Part shown: positions 34,964-44,428 of the stretch, in pieces
Layout of the letters: the number at the start of each line of letters is the position of its first letter
Position numbering within the stretch: position 1 is the stretch's first letter
NCBI GenBank assembly: GCA_035295125.1
Contig: DATGJP010000008.1
Span: forward strand, 124,001 to 188,000
Length of the DNA stretch: 64,000 bases
Source of the DNA: JAICMB01 sp035295125
GTDB lineage: Bacteria; Acidobacteriota; Terriglobia; Bryobacterales; Bryobacteraceae
Direction of reading: 5' to 3'
Translations under genes and position numbers: made by a program
The notes under the pieces: model-generated
Database searches by the model: none
Told to the model about the DNA's origin: nothing
Seen by the model: the letters and a program-made list of their open reading frames with translations, nothing else

Positions 34964-36211
34964 ATGAAAGCCACTATTCCCGGCCCGACGTATCAAGAGA
35001 TGTTGTATCCCAACCTTCGGGCCGTCACGGACGAGTTTGACCCCAACAACCTCTTCAACATCACCTGGCGAGGCCCCGACAACCGCATCCGCCACGTGCT
35101 CCTCTCGAAGGAACTGACGGGAGTTGAGGCCAACATCATCGTACTCACGGGCCGTCATTTCCCGTCCGGCAGCCACAAGGTCGGTCCCGCGTACACGACC
35201 CTGATGGAAGGCGAGTTGGCCGGCGAGATTGAGCCCGGCGTTCACACAATCATTGGTCCATCCACCGGCAACTTTGGCATCGGCGTCGCTTATATTTCCC
35301 GGCTCATGGGCTACTCCTCCATCGTGGTGATGCCCGAAGGAATGAGCCGTGAACGTTACGAACGCATTCGGCGGTACGGCGCGGAACTGGATCTGACACC
35401 CGGCTCTGAAAGCGATGTCATCCTCACACTGGAACGAACCGAACACTACAAGAAAGACCCACGATACAAGATTCTGGCGCAATTCGAACTGCTTCCCAAC
35501 TACCGCTTCCACCGCTACGTTACAGGACGCAGCGCTCTCGAAGCCGCGCGCGATTACGGCAATGGGAGAGTCGCAGCGTTCGTGTCAGCCCCCGGTTCGG
35601 CCGGGACCCTCGCCGCCGGCGACGAGATCAAAGCGGAATTCTCCGATTCCATCGTCTGCGCCCTCGAACCCAAGGAGTGCTCGACGCTCTTCAACAACGG
35701 CCGTGGCACACACCGCATCGAGGGAATCGGTGACAAGATGGTTACGCTGATTCACAACGTGCTGACGACGGACTACGTCGCGATGATCCACGACATCGAT
35801 TGCATTGCCGGACTCGCCTGGGTAGAAGCAAACTGTGCGCCGCTAAAAGGCCTGTTCGGCATCTCGGGCATCTGCAACATTCTTGGATCTATCCGCATGG
35901 CCCGCCACCTCGGGCTCGGCCCCGACGACAACATCGTAACCATTGCGACAGACGGCTTCGATCGCTATCCGTCCGTTCTCGCCGACTTCGACGCGTCCGC
36001 CGCATCGTTCGAAAGAGACGGCGCTGCTGAAGACATCCTCGACGTGCGTCCCTGCGAACAGAAGGAACGGCTGTTCGCGTACAAGGAAGAGGTCTGGACG
36101 AAGTTTGGCTACTCTCACGAGTACCTCGAATCCCTCAAATCACAATCCTTCTGGGATAACGAATACGCCAAGATCGAAGGAGTAGACAGTAACGCCGCCT
36201 TTAGGCGGTAG
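34964..36211 (+). CDS. Second fold-type II PLP-dependent enzyme of the purine operon
   Basis: This 415-residue protein has a clear AAAGGAG ribosome site. The PLP lysine is in GRHFPSGSHKVGPAY and the phosphate or cofactor surround is IIGPSTGNFGIGVAY, VSAPGSAGTLAAG and TDGFDRYP. It looks like an uncharacterised cysteine-synthase/threonine-dehydratase relative. It holds the operon position that YgeX (diaminopropionate ammonia-lyase) has in E. coli, but the sequence lacks the YgeX motifs (for example the NAFK lysine context), so I do not call it YgeX. The C-terminal SNAAFRR and stop are supplied by a palindromic repeat. Confidence 0.75.
   Translation: MKATIPGPTYQEMLYPNLRAVTDEFDPNNLFNITWRGPDNRIRHVLLSKELTGVEANIIVLTGRHFPSGSHKVGPAYTTLMEGELAGEIEPGVHTIIGPSTGNFGIGVAYISRLMGYSSIVVMPEGMSRERYERIRRYGAELDLTPGSESDVILTLERTEHYKKDPRYKILAQFELLPNYRFHRYVTGRSALEAARDYGNGRVAAFVSAPGSAGTLAAGDEIKAEFSDSIVCALEPKECSTLFNNGRGTHRIEGIGDKMVTLIHNVLTTDYVAMIHDIDCIAGLAWVEANCAPLKGLFGISGICNILGSIRMARHLGLGPDDNIVTIATDGFDRYPSVLADFDASAASFERDGAAEDILDVRPCEQKERLFAYKEEVWTKFGYSHEYLESLKSQSFWDNEYAKIEGVDSNAAFRR
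36190..36210. repeat. Palindromic repeat (family A) carrying both convergent stop codons
   Basis: A single copy of GCCGCCTTTAGGCGG with the same TAAC flank as the 28450 units. The plus-strand PLP gene ends with the TAG at 36209-36211. The minus-strand regulator ends with the TAA at 36201-36203, inside the element. Confidence 0.85.
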
Positions 36212-37709
36212 AACTAACTTTGCTTTTGACGGTCCGCCGGTCCAAACCCACCCGGCGAGCCGTCTCCTCATAGCTCCCCGTCAACCGATAAACAATGGTG
36301 CAATACCGAGCCACAAGCTCCTCGGCCGTAAGCCGTCCCATCCGGATATCTTCCGCGAAATCGCCGCGCTCCCCACTCCGAGAGGGCCGATAATCCCGCC
36401 GGATCAAGACATTCTTCACACACTGCTCCAATTCCCGATAATTCCCCGGCCAAGGATAGCCGCGCTCCAGGTGCTCATCGATCCACTCGCTGACCTCCGT
36501 GACCAGGGAATCCGCCTCGGCTCCCGCCACCTTATGCGCCATGTAAACAATCATTTCGTGCATGGCATGCGGCGAATCCGCCACCTGCTCGGCCAGTGAC
36601 GGTGTTGCGATCTGGTCCGAACAAAGCCGATAGTACAGATCCTCCCGAAACCGCCCGCTCCGAATATCCCCCGCCAGATCGCGATTTGTCGCCGCGATGA
36701 GCTTCCCGTGAAACTGCCGCGCCGCCGTGTCGCCAACCGGGTGAAACTTCCGCGTCTCGATCACACGCAGCAGCTTCACCTGAATCGCGGGATCCATATC
36801 TCCCAATTCATCCAGGAACACAGAACCCAACGGCGGACAAGTCTCCAGCCATCCCTTGCGATCCCCGATCGCCCCCGTAAACGACCCGCGCCGATGCCCG
36901 AACAACTCCGACTCCACCAATGTCGGTGAAAGCGCCGAGATGTTAATCGGGAAAAAGGATACACCATCGTCATCGGCGAAGCTCAGCCGATTCTCGTCAA
37001 ACGGCACGTACCGCGATTGCGCAATCGCCCGCGCGGCCAGTTCTTTCCCGGTCCCCGACGGCCCCGTGATCAGTGTCGCGAAATCGCCCATGCGCGCGTA
37101 CAGCGTCCGGCGATACCGCCGCATGTCATGCGTGAAAATCGATTCCCAAACAGCCCCGCGCAACCGCGCAGCCGGCATCGAGCCGCCAATGATGTCCCGA
37201 AAAATCTGCTCAAACGCCCGCTGGATCTGTCGAAAGACCGCAAACGTGTGGCGCGGCTCGTGGTGCGTGGGGAAGTCCACGCGGTCGATCGCGAAAAAGT
37301 GCCGCCAATCCTCGAGGAATTCCCGATAAAAGTTCCAGCGATGCGGCCCCGCATTGGCAGCCGTCCCGAAACTTGCGTCGAAGAACCGCCGATAGTAGCG
37401 CTGATACAGAAGATGGACGGCCGCATCCTCATAAAGCACGACATCACGCTGGGAAGCCTCGACGCCCTCGCACAGTTTCTCGCGAAGACTGTGTACGGTG
37501 CGCTCCAACCGTTCGACGATGCGCCAGACGTTCTCGCGCGGGCGTTCCGGTTCATCGACCGGCAGGCTCCAAACGGGTTCGCCCTCCACAAAATCGCCCC
37601 CGAGCGCCTCCCGCTCGCAACGAATCCGCTCAGGTATGAACGGATTGCAGTATGCTAGCTGAGATACCGCGGAAAGAAAGGGACGGTCGGCTGGTGTGAT
37701 CAAAGCCAT
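36201..37709 (-). CDS. Sigma-54-dependent transcriptional activator, probable regulator of the purine operon
   Basis: The product has 502 residues from the ATG reading MALITPADRPF. The AAA+ domain has Walker A GPSGTGKE, the sigma-54 contact loop as GSFTGA instead of GAFTGA, Walker B VFLDELGD and the arginine finger region FREDLYYRL. A short C-terminal helix-turn-helix (YEETARRVGLDRRTVKSKV) follows. The N-terminal 210 residues are arginine-rich and helical and I do not recognise a PAS or GAF domain. E. coli places ygeV, also a sigma-54 activator, beside the same enzymes. The frame stays open 16 codons upstream, through a palindrome that looks more like an operator. Confidence 0.85.
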   Translation of the reverse strand: MALITPADRPFLSAVSQLAYCNPFIPERIRCEREALGGDFVEGEPVWSLPVDEPERPRENVWRIVERLERTVHSLREKLCEGVEASQRDVVLYEDAAVHLLYQRYYRRFFDASFGTAANAGPHRWNFYREFLEDWRHFFAIDRVDFPTHHEPRHTFAVFRQIQRAFEQIFRDIIGGSMPAARLRGAVWESIFTHDMRRYRRTLYARMGDFATLITGPSGTGKELAARAIAQSRYVPFDENRLSFADDDGVSFFPINISALSPTLVESELFGHRRGSFTGAIGDRKGWLETCPPLGSVFLDELGDMDPAIQVKLLRVIETRKFHPVGDTAARQFHGKLIAATNRDLAGDIRSGRFREDLYYRLCSDQIATPSLAEQVADSPHAMHEMIVYMAHKVAGAEADSLVTEVSEWIDEHLERGYPWPGNYRELEQCVKNVLIRRDYRPSRSGERGDFAEDIRMGRLTAEELVARYCTIVYRLTGSYEETARRVGLDRRTVKSKVSSTA

Positions 37710-37712
37710 AGC

Positions 37713-37729
37713 TGTACATCGAATGTACA
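37713..37729. promoter_or_regulatory. Operator-like palindrome before the sigma-54 regulator
   Basis: TGTACATCGAATGTACA has 7-base perfect arms around CGA. It lies 3 bases before the chosen regulator start, in the divergent gap with the lipid-recycling gene. It could be a self-control site; no second copy was seen near the operon front. Confidence 0.45.
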
Positions 37730-37829
37730 TCCTTCGGACATTGGCTGTATACGGCACTCCGCGCTGCCGACCGTATGTTATTGAATCTATGGAAAGATGC
37801 GTTGGTAGCCGCAGTGCCCTAACAAAGTC

Positions 37830-40800
37830 ATGACGAACAGCAGCTTCCGTGAATTGATTAGGAACTACGGCTTCCAGGCATTCCTGTGGACCCAGTTCCT
37901 CGGCGCTTTCAACGACAACCTATATAAGATCATCGTTTCTCTCCGAGCGGTCCATGTCGCGGCGCATACGGGATCGGGGAGCGAATACCTGGCGCTGGCT
38001 GGCGCCGTGTTCGTCATCCCGTTCCTCCTGTTCTCCGGCTATTCCGGCCATCTCGCCGATGCTGTCAGCAAACACAAAGTCCTGGTCGCCGTGAAGGTGT
38101 TCGAAATCGGGGTGATGTGCTTCGGGCTCGCCGTCTTCTTCTCCAGCCGCATCGAGCTGATGCTGATCGTGCTGTTCCTGATGGCCCTGCATTCCACCAT
38201 CTTCAGCCCGGCGAAGTACGGCATCGTCCCCGAGATGCTGCCCGACAAGGACCTCTCCCGCGCCAACGGCCTGCTTGAAATGAGCACCTTCGTCGCGATC
38301 GTCCTGGGCACCTCGATCGGGACATTTCTCTTCACCGCGTGGAAAGACGAGCCCTGGAAGATGGGTGTCGTGACGCTGGTCGTCGCCATCGTGGGCTTTT
38401 TCGTGAGCCTGCGAATCCCTCATGTCAAGCCGGCGGGCGCGACCGAAAAGTTCCGTTTCAACCCTTTCGCCGAAGTGATCATCGGCACGAAGCACCTGAT
38501 CCACGACCGGCCGCTCTGGCTGACGGTCATCGCGATCTCCTATTTCTGGTTCCTCGGCGCGCTGTTCCAACTCGACCTGTTGCTGTATGGCAGCGAAGTG
38601 CTGAAAGCGGACGACCTGCACGTCGGCCTGATGGTGACCTGCCTGGCCGTTGGAATCGGAGCCGGCAGCATGCTGTCCGGCCGGCTCTCGGGCGACAAGG
38701 TGGAGCTCGGACTCGTTCCCCTCGGCTCACTGCTGATGGCGCTGTTCTGCATCGTGCTCTGGGCCTCGCAGTGGTCTTACATCGCCTCCGTGATTTCGCT
38801 GTCCCTGTTGGGCCTCGCGAGCGGCCTTTTCATCGTGCCCCTGAACGCCTACCTGCAACAGCGCAGCGAAGACAAGGAGAAAGGCCGCGCCATCGCGACC
38901 AACAATTTCTACAACACCGTCGGGCTACTGATCGCTTCGGGTGTTCTGTATGTCTTCCACGACCGCCTGCACGTTACCCCCGACAAGCTGATCCTCGCGT
39001 TCGGCTTCGTGACCCTGCTCGCGACGTTTTACATCGTGAAGGTGGTTCCGGAATTCCTGATTCGCTTCGTCCTGTGGATGGCGACCCACACGGTGTACAA
39101 AATCCGCATCGTCGGACATGAAAACGTCCCATTCCGCGGCCCGGCCCTGCTGGTGGCGAACCATACCTCGCATATCGACGGGTTCCTGATCGGCGCGTGC
39201 ATCCAGCGGTTCATCCGTTTCATGATCTGGAAGCCGTATTACGAGCTGAAGGCTCTGAACTGGTTCTTTCGCCTTACCAACGCGATCCCGGTGGGCAGCA
39301 GCCCGCGCGACATCGTGGAATCGATTCAGCAGGCGCGCAAGCAGCTCGCGGCCGGCCACGTGGTTTGCATTTTCGCTGAAGGCGCCATCAGCCGGACGGG
39401 CAACATGCTGCCCTTCAAGCGCGGCCTCGAAAAGATCGTGAAGGACCTCGACATTCCGGTTATTCCCGTACATCTCGATCGTTTGTGGGGCAGCATCTTC
39501 AGCTTTAAGGGCGGCAAATTCTTCTGGAAATGGCCGCGGCGGATTCCGTACCCCGTGACCGTTTCGTTCGGTCAGCCGATGCCGGCGTACTCCGCGACCG
39601 CGCACCAGGTTCGCCAGGCGATCGAGGAGCTGGGCAGCGATGCAGCCGCCCATCGTAAGAGTTCCGCTGACACGTTATCACGGCGCTTCATTAAGAACGC
39701 GCGCAAGAGCTGGTCGGGATTTGCGATGGCCGATTCCACCGGTCGCGAACTTACATATGGCAAAGCATTGGCGGGCGGCCTGATCGTCGCCGACTGGATG
39801 CGGAAAGAACGCGGCCCCGAGGAGATGATTGGCGTTCTCCTGCCGCCGTCGGTCGGCGGAGCGTTAGTGAATATCGGCATCACGCTGGCAGGCAAGGTCC
39901 CGGTGAATCTTAACTTCACGGCGGGTCCGGAAGCGATGGCGTCCGCTTCCGAACAGTGCGGTATCAAGACCACGATTACTTCGAAGGTGTTCCTGGCGAA
40001 GGCGAACGTGCAGACGCCGGACGGCGCGGTGTTCGTGGAAGACCTGCTGAAGAGCGCGGGATCATTTGCAAGGCTGATGGCCTACGTTCGGGCGCGTTGG
40101 ATGCCCGCCGGCATCCTGGCCCCGAAGCAGACCCCGGATTCGATGGCGACGGTCATCTTCTCCTCCGGCAGCACCGGCACACCGAAAGGCGTCATGCTAT
40201 CGCAGTACAACATCATTTCGAACATCGAGGCGATCGCCCAGGTGTTCTGGATCGCCGAGAGCGATCGCATCGTCGGCGTTCTGCCGTTCTTCCATTCCTT
40301 CGGGTTCACGGTGACCATCTGGTTCCCGCTGATCGCGTGCTGCGGCGTCGTTTACCACCCGAATCCGACCGACGCAAAGGCTATCGGGGCGTTGGTTTTG
40401 AAGCATCATGCTACGCTGCTGCTGTCTACGCCGACATTCTGTTCGACATACATCCGCAAGTGCTCGAAGGAGGAGTTTGCCTCGCTGCGCTGGGTGCTGG
40501 TGGGCGCCGAGAAGCTGCGCGACCAGATCGCCGCGGGGTTCCGCGAGAAGTTCGGGCTGGATTTGCTCGAAGGATACGGCTGCACCGAAATGGCGCCGGT
40601 CGTCGCAGTTAACGGGCCGAATTACGAAGCGGGCCGCGATAGTCAGATCGGGGCCAAGGCGGGCACGGTCGGACATCCGCTGCCTGGCGTGGCTGTCAGG
40701 ATCGTCGACCCGAACACGATGGAACCCGTCGAAGCCGGCGAAGAAGGTCTCATGCTCGTCAAAGGCGCAAATCGCATGACCGGCTATCTGAATCAACCGG

Positions 40801-41243
40801 CCCGCACGGCTGAAGTGGTGCAGGACGGCTGGTATGTGACGGGCGATATCGCGACGGTTGACGATGAAGGCTTCATCCGCATCACCGACCGGCTGTCGCG
40901 GTTCAGCAAGATTGGCGGCGAAATGGTGCCGCACTTGAAAGTGGAAGAGGCGATCTATGCGATCATCGGGGAGCATGGCTGCGCGGTGACCGGGATTCCA
41001 GACGAGCAGCGCGGGGAACGGCTGGTGGCGTTTTATACGGCGGTGGACATTACACCTGCCGCGCTTTGGCAGCAGCTTTCGGACACGAGTCTGCCGCGGC
41101 TGTGGCTGCCCAAGCGCGAAAACTTTTATCAGATCGACACCCTGCCGACACTCGGCACCGGGAAACTCGATCTGCGAGCCGTCAAGAACCTGGCGTTGAC
41201 CAAAGCAAACGGCGCGCGCGTTGCCGCGGGCGAGACCCTGTAA
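37830..41243 (+). CDS. aas: LplT-Aas fusion: lysophospholipid flippase, acyltransferase and acyl-ACP synthetase
   Basis: This 1137-residue inner-membrane protein has three modules. Residues about 1-410 are an MFS flippase of the LplT type (FLWTQFLGAFNDNLYKIIVS, RANGLLEMSTF). Residues about 420-610 are a PlsC-type acyltransferase with NHTSHIDG and FAEGAISRTG. The rest is an AMP-binding acyl-ACP synthetase with SSGSTGTPKGVMLS, EGYGCTEMAPV and LPTLGTGKLDL. Together they bring lysophosphatidylethanolamine back in and re-acylate it. In E. coli these are two proteins (LplT and Aas). It is divergent from the sigma-54 regulator. Confidence 0.93.
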   Translation: MTNSSFRELIRNYGFQAFLWTQFLGAFNDNLYKIIVSLRAVHVAAHTGSGSEYLALAGAVFVIPFLLFSGYSGHLADAVSKHKVLVAVKVFEIGVMCFGLAVFFSSRIELMLIVLFLMALHSTIFSPAKYGIVPEMLPDKDLSRANGLLEMSTFVAIVLGTSIGTFLFTAWKDEPWKMGVVTLVVAIVGFFVSLRIPHVKPAGATEKFRFNPFAEVIIGTKHLIHDRPLWLTVIAISYFWFLGALFQLDLLLYGSEVLKADDLHVGLMVTCLAVGIGAGSMLSGRLSGDKVELGLVPLGSLLMALFCIVLWASQWSYIASVISLSLLGLASGLFIVPLNAYLQQRSEDKEKGRAIATNNFYNTVGLLIASGVLYVFHDRLHVTPDKLILAFGFVTLLATFYIVKVVPEFLIRFVLWMATHTVYKIRIVGHENVPFRGPALLVANHTSHIDGFLIGACIQRFIRFMIWKPYYELKALNWFFRLTNAIPVGSSPRDIVESIQQARKQLAAGHVVCIFAEGAISRTGNMLPFKRGLEKIVKDLDIPVIPVHLDRLWGSIFSFKGGKFFWKWPRRIPYPVTVSFGQPMPAYSATAHQVRQAIEELGSDAAAHRKSSADTLSRRFIKNARKSWSGFAMADSTGRELTYGKALAGGLIVADWMRKERGPEEMIGVLLPPSVGGALVNIGITLAGKVPVNLNFTAGPEAMASASEQCGIKTTITSKVFLAKANVQTPDGAVFVEDLLKSAGSFARLMAYVRARWMPAGILAPKQTPDSMATVIFSSGSTGTPKGVMLSQYNIISNIEAIAQVFWIAESDRIVGVLPFFHSFGFTVTIWFPLIACCGVVYHPNPTDAKAIGALVLKHHATLLLSTPTFCSTYIRKCSKEEFASLRWVLVGAEKLRDQIAAGFREKFGLDLLEGYGCTEMAPVVAVNGPNYEAGRDSQIGAKAGTVGHPLPGVAVRIVDPNTMEPVEAGEEGLMLVKGANRMTGYLNQPARTAEVVQDGWYVTGDIATVDDEGFIRITDRLSRFSKIGGEMVPHLKVEEAIYAIIGEHGCAVTGIPDEQRGERLVAFYTAVDITPAALWQQLSDTSLPRLWLPKRENFYQIDTLPTLGTGKLDLRAVKNLALTKANGARVAAGETL

Positions 41244-41254
41244 AGAGGCCGGCC

Positions 41255-44200
41255 ATGGAAGATTTCCTGTTTGGCGTTATCGTTGTCGTTCTGTTTGTGC
41301 GCTGGTTGGTGTTGTCCCGGCGCTTTCGGAGGCTGGAGCGGCGCCTCGATTCGGTAGGCTCGCTCACGCAGCGCGTGTTTGCGCTGGAGCAGGCGCTGGA
41401 ACATATGGTGAAATCCGCGGCGCAAGTGGAGACATCTCCGCCGGCAAAGCCGGAACCAGCGCCCGAACCGGAACCGGAGCCAGTTCGTCACCTGGCGCCC
41501 GAGCCGACCCAGGAGCCGGAGGCCGTGCCGTTAGCCGCGTCGGCAGCTGTGGCGATAGCCGCGCCTCCGTCTATGCCGCCGCCACTGCCGCCGCCGATTC
41601 CCGAGAACCTTTTTGAGTCTCCGGTTGAACCCGAGCCCGAACCGGAACCGGTGATGGCAGGCCCGACATTCTCCGAGCGCATGCGCGAGAAGATGCAGGG
41701 CGAGGAGTGGGAAGCGATCGTCGGCGGGAGTTGGCTCAACAAGCTGGGCGTCTTCATCCTCGTGGTGGGAATGGCGCTGCTGTTAGGCTACTCATTCACC
41801 CGCATCGGACCTGCGGGACGTGACGCAATATCGCTCGCTATCAGCGCCGGCATGTTGGGCGGCGGCGTATGGCTGGAACGCAAGGCCCGCTATAACGTTT
41901 TTGCCCGCGGCCTCATCGGCGGCGGCTGGGCGGCGCTGTACTTCACCACCTATGCGATGTATGCGGTGGAAGCCGCAAAGATCATCTTCGACCCACTGAT
42001 TGGCGGCGTGCTTCTGTTGGCGGTTGCGGCCGGGATGATTGTGCACTCGCTGAAGTATCGCTCGCAGACCGTCACCGGACTGGCGTATTTCATCGCATTC
42101 GTGACCTTGGCCATGGCTTCGAGCACCCCGTTCGCGGTGGTTGCCCTGATTCCGCTGGCGGCTTCGATGCTGTATGTGGCGTACCGTTTCCAGTGGTCGG
42201 AGATGGCGCTCCTCGGCTTGGTCGCGACGTACGGAACGTGTGCTTCGCGCGGGGATTCAGGCGCTTCAATCCAGGGCGCGCAGACGCTTTTCACTATTTA
42301 CTGGCTGATGTTCGAGGCCTTCGACGTGTTTCGGGCAGCGCGTCGGACGGACACCTATGCGGAACGCGCGATTCTGCCGTTGAACGCCCTGGCGTTCGGA
42401 GGGCTGTCGTACGTCAAGTGGTCGCATGCCGCTCCGCACAACGTGTTCGCGCTGGCGGCCGGGATCGGAGCGTTGTATTTCATCAGCACGGCTCTGCGTG
42501 CAAGGGTGTGTCCGCCGTCCAGTTTTGCGCCTGAGGCGGGCACCATTGCTCGGATCTTCGGCGGTGGGTATGAGGGTCCAGTGACGATCGCGGCAGCCGG
42601 GTCTGCAGCAGCACTGCTGCTCAGGCTTCACGGAGTCTGGGCTAATGCGGGCCTGTTAGCCGAGGCGCAACTGTTATTCCTGGCCGGCTTGTTCTTCGGT
42701 GAGGCGTACCCGCGGCACGTGGCGAGTTCGCTGTTTGCAGTTGTGCTTGGAAAGTTCGTCACCGTCGATATCCCGGCGGGCACGAATTGGACACCTTCCG
42801 GCATTGCGGCGGCGGTGCTGCTCTATGTCAACCGCGCGCTGCGGAAACCGGACCATTATTTCGGCTATGCGGCGGCGGGCGTTTGCGCTTTGATCATCGG
42901 GATGAAGACGCCGGATCAGTACATGGGAATGGCCTGGCTCGGGTTTGCCGCGGCGGCGTTTGTGTTCGGATGGGCGTTTCGGTTGCAGGATTTTCGAATT
43001 CAGGGATACTGCGTCGCGGCACTGGGATTCTGTGGCGCTGGCGCGGTCCACACCTGGCGAGCTCTGTCAGCGGGCGCGCTGGTTGCTTATGCCGGGGCGC
43101 TTTGCGCGCTACGGTCAGCGCAGGACCGTTTCAGCGAGACGGAACGCGAGGCACTGCGGTTCATGGCGTCATGGATTACCACCGCGGGCCTGGCGGCATT
43201 GGTGTGGCGGCTAACGCCAGAACAATGGGTCGGGGTTGGGTGGATTGGACTTGCCATCGTGCTGTTGGAGTTTGGCCTGCGAAAGATGCCCCGGGAATTC
43301 GTCCAGCAGGCTTACGTTGTGGCCGTGGCGGGCGCCGGTTGGGTATTGTTCGCCAATGTATTCCCGGTCCACAACGACGGTTTGCTGCGCGACCGGCTGA
43401 CGACTGCTTTCGCGGCGCTGGCGGCGTACTTGTTCGCCACTCGCGTGCACGTAGCTCGCGAATCGAAGCCGATGGCGGATGTGATCTCGGCGGCGGGCAC
43501 GTTGTTCGGATTAACGGCGCTTTGGGCGCTGCTTCCGGCGGAGGCCGTGGCGCCGGCTTGGGCGGCGTTGTCGCTGCTCTTGCTCGAGGGTGGCTTGATG
43601 CTGGACATGCCCAGCGTGCAATGGCAGGCGCATGCTTCGGGGGCGGCCGCGTTCGGGCGGCTGTTCGTTGCCAACTTCACCGGAATGGGCGAGACTGCTG
43701 GCGTTTCGCATCGCCTCATCTCGGTGATTCCGGTTGTCGTCTCGCACTATTACTCCTGGACGAGGGTTCGCGACAAAGAACCACAGATCAGCCGCGGGTA
43801 TCTGTACACGGCGGCCATTATGCTGGTTGTCCTGATGCGGTTCGAACTGGGACGGTCCATGGTGGCGGCTGGCTGGGCGTTGTTCGCCTTGGCCCTGATC
43901 TGGTTCGGGCAGCGCTGGAACAACATCGATCTGCGATGGCAAAGCTTCGCGATTGCCGGGCTGGCGTTTTTCCGAAGCTGGATTACCGATTTCTATGATC
44001 CGACGGCGCTGGCCGGCGCTCCCCAGCGGATCGCAATCGGCGCACTCGTGATTGCGAGCCTTTTTGCGGCGCAGCTTGCAGTACCACAACCGTCGCGCGC
44101 CCGGCTGTATTTCTCGCTGCTCTCGACGGTGTTATTGACGATCGTTCTCTTCCACGAAGTTTCGGGCAGCATGCTCACCGTGGCATGGGGCATTGAAGGC

Positions 44201-44419
44201 GTGGGGCTGCTGATCGCGGGATTCCCACTTCGAGACCGCACCCTGCGGCTCTCGGGACTCTCGTTATTTCTGGTATGCATGATGAAGCTATTCTTCTACG
44301 ACCTGCGGAATCTGGAGACGATGTACCGGATCCTGTCGTTCATCGTGCTAGGCCTGATCATGGTAAGCGTGTCGTGGATCTATACGCGCTTCCGCGATCA
44401 CGTGAAGCGGTATTTATAG
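41255..44419 (+). CDS. DUF2339 multi-spanning membrane protein
   Basis: The product has 1054 residues, starting at the ATG that follows AAAGAGG. One N-terminal membrane segment (FLFGVIVVVLFVRWLVL) is followed by a coiled stretch and a proline/glutamate-rich linker (PEPAPEPEPEPV, PPPLPPPIPENLF). After the DUF2339 entry motif (GGSWLNKLGVFILVVGMALL) come about 25 hydrophobic segments, ending KLFFYDLRNLETMYRILSF. The family is widespread and of unknown function, possibly envelope-related. The lipid-recycling gene 11 bases upstream and the M48 protease 9 bases downstream suggest one envelope operon. Confidence 0.9.
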   Translation: MEDFLFGVIVVVLFVRWLVLSRRFRRLERRLDSVGSLTQRVFALEQALEHMVKSAAQVETSPPAKPEPAPEPEPEPVRHLAPEPTQEPEAVPLAASAAVAIAAPPSMPPPLPPPIPENLFESPVEPEPEPEPVMAGPTFSERMREKMQGEEWEAIVGGSWLNKLGVFILVVGMALLLGYSFTRIGPAGRDAISLAISAGMLGGGVWLERKARYNVFARGLIGGGWAALYFTTYAMYAVEAAKIIFDPLIGGVLLLAVAAGMIVHSLKYRSQTVTGLAYFIAFVTLAMASSTPFAVVALIPLAASMLYVAYRFQWSEMALLGLVATYGTCASRGDSGASIQGAQTLFTIYWLMFEAFDVFRAARRTDTYAERAILPLNALAFGGLSYVKWSHAAPHNVFALAAGIGALYFISTALRARVCPPSSFAPEAGTIARIFGGGYEGPVTIAAAGSAAALLLRLHGVWANAGLLAEAQLLFLAGLFFGEAYPRHVASSLFAVVLGKFVTVDIPAGTNWTPSGIAAAVLLYVNRALRKPDHYFGYAAAGVCALIIGMKTPDQYMGMAWLGFAAAAFVFGWAFRLQDFRIQGYCVAALGFCGAGAVHTWRALSAGALVAYAGALCALRSAQDRFSETEREALRFMASWITTAGLAALVWRLTPEQWVGVGWIGLAIVLLEFGLRKMPREFVQQAYVVAVAGAGWVLFANVFPVHNDGLLRDRLTTAFAALAAYLFATRVHVARESKPMADVISAAGTLFGLTALWALLPAEAVAPAWAALSLLLLEGGLMLDMPSVQWQAHASGAAAFGRLFVANFTGMGETAGVSHRLISVIPVVVSHYYSWTRVRDKEPQISRGYLYTAAIMLVVLMRFELGRSMVAAGWALFALALIWFGQRWNNIDLRWQSFAIAGLAFFRSWITDFYDPTALAGAPQRIAIGALVIASLFAAQLAVPQPSRARLYFSLLSTVLLTIVLFHEVSGSMLTVAWGIEGVGLLIAGFPLRDRTLRLSGLSLFLVCMMKLFFYDLRNLETMYRILSFIVLGLIMVSVSWIYTRFRDHVKRYL

Positions 44420-44428
44420 GAGGCAGCC

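Noticed and set aside
34964..36211. Assignment of the second PLP enzyme as YgeX (diaminopropionate ammonia-lyase)
   Set aside because: The position fits, but the lysine context and other blocks differ from YgeX as I recall it.
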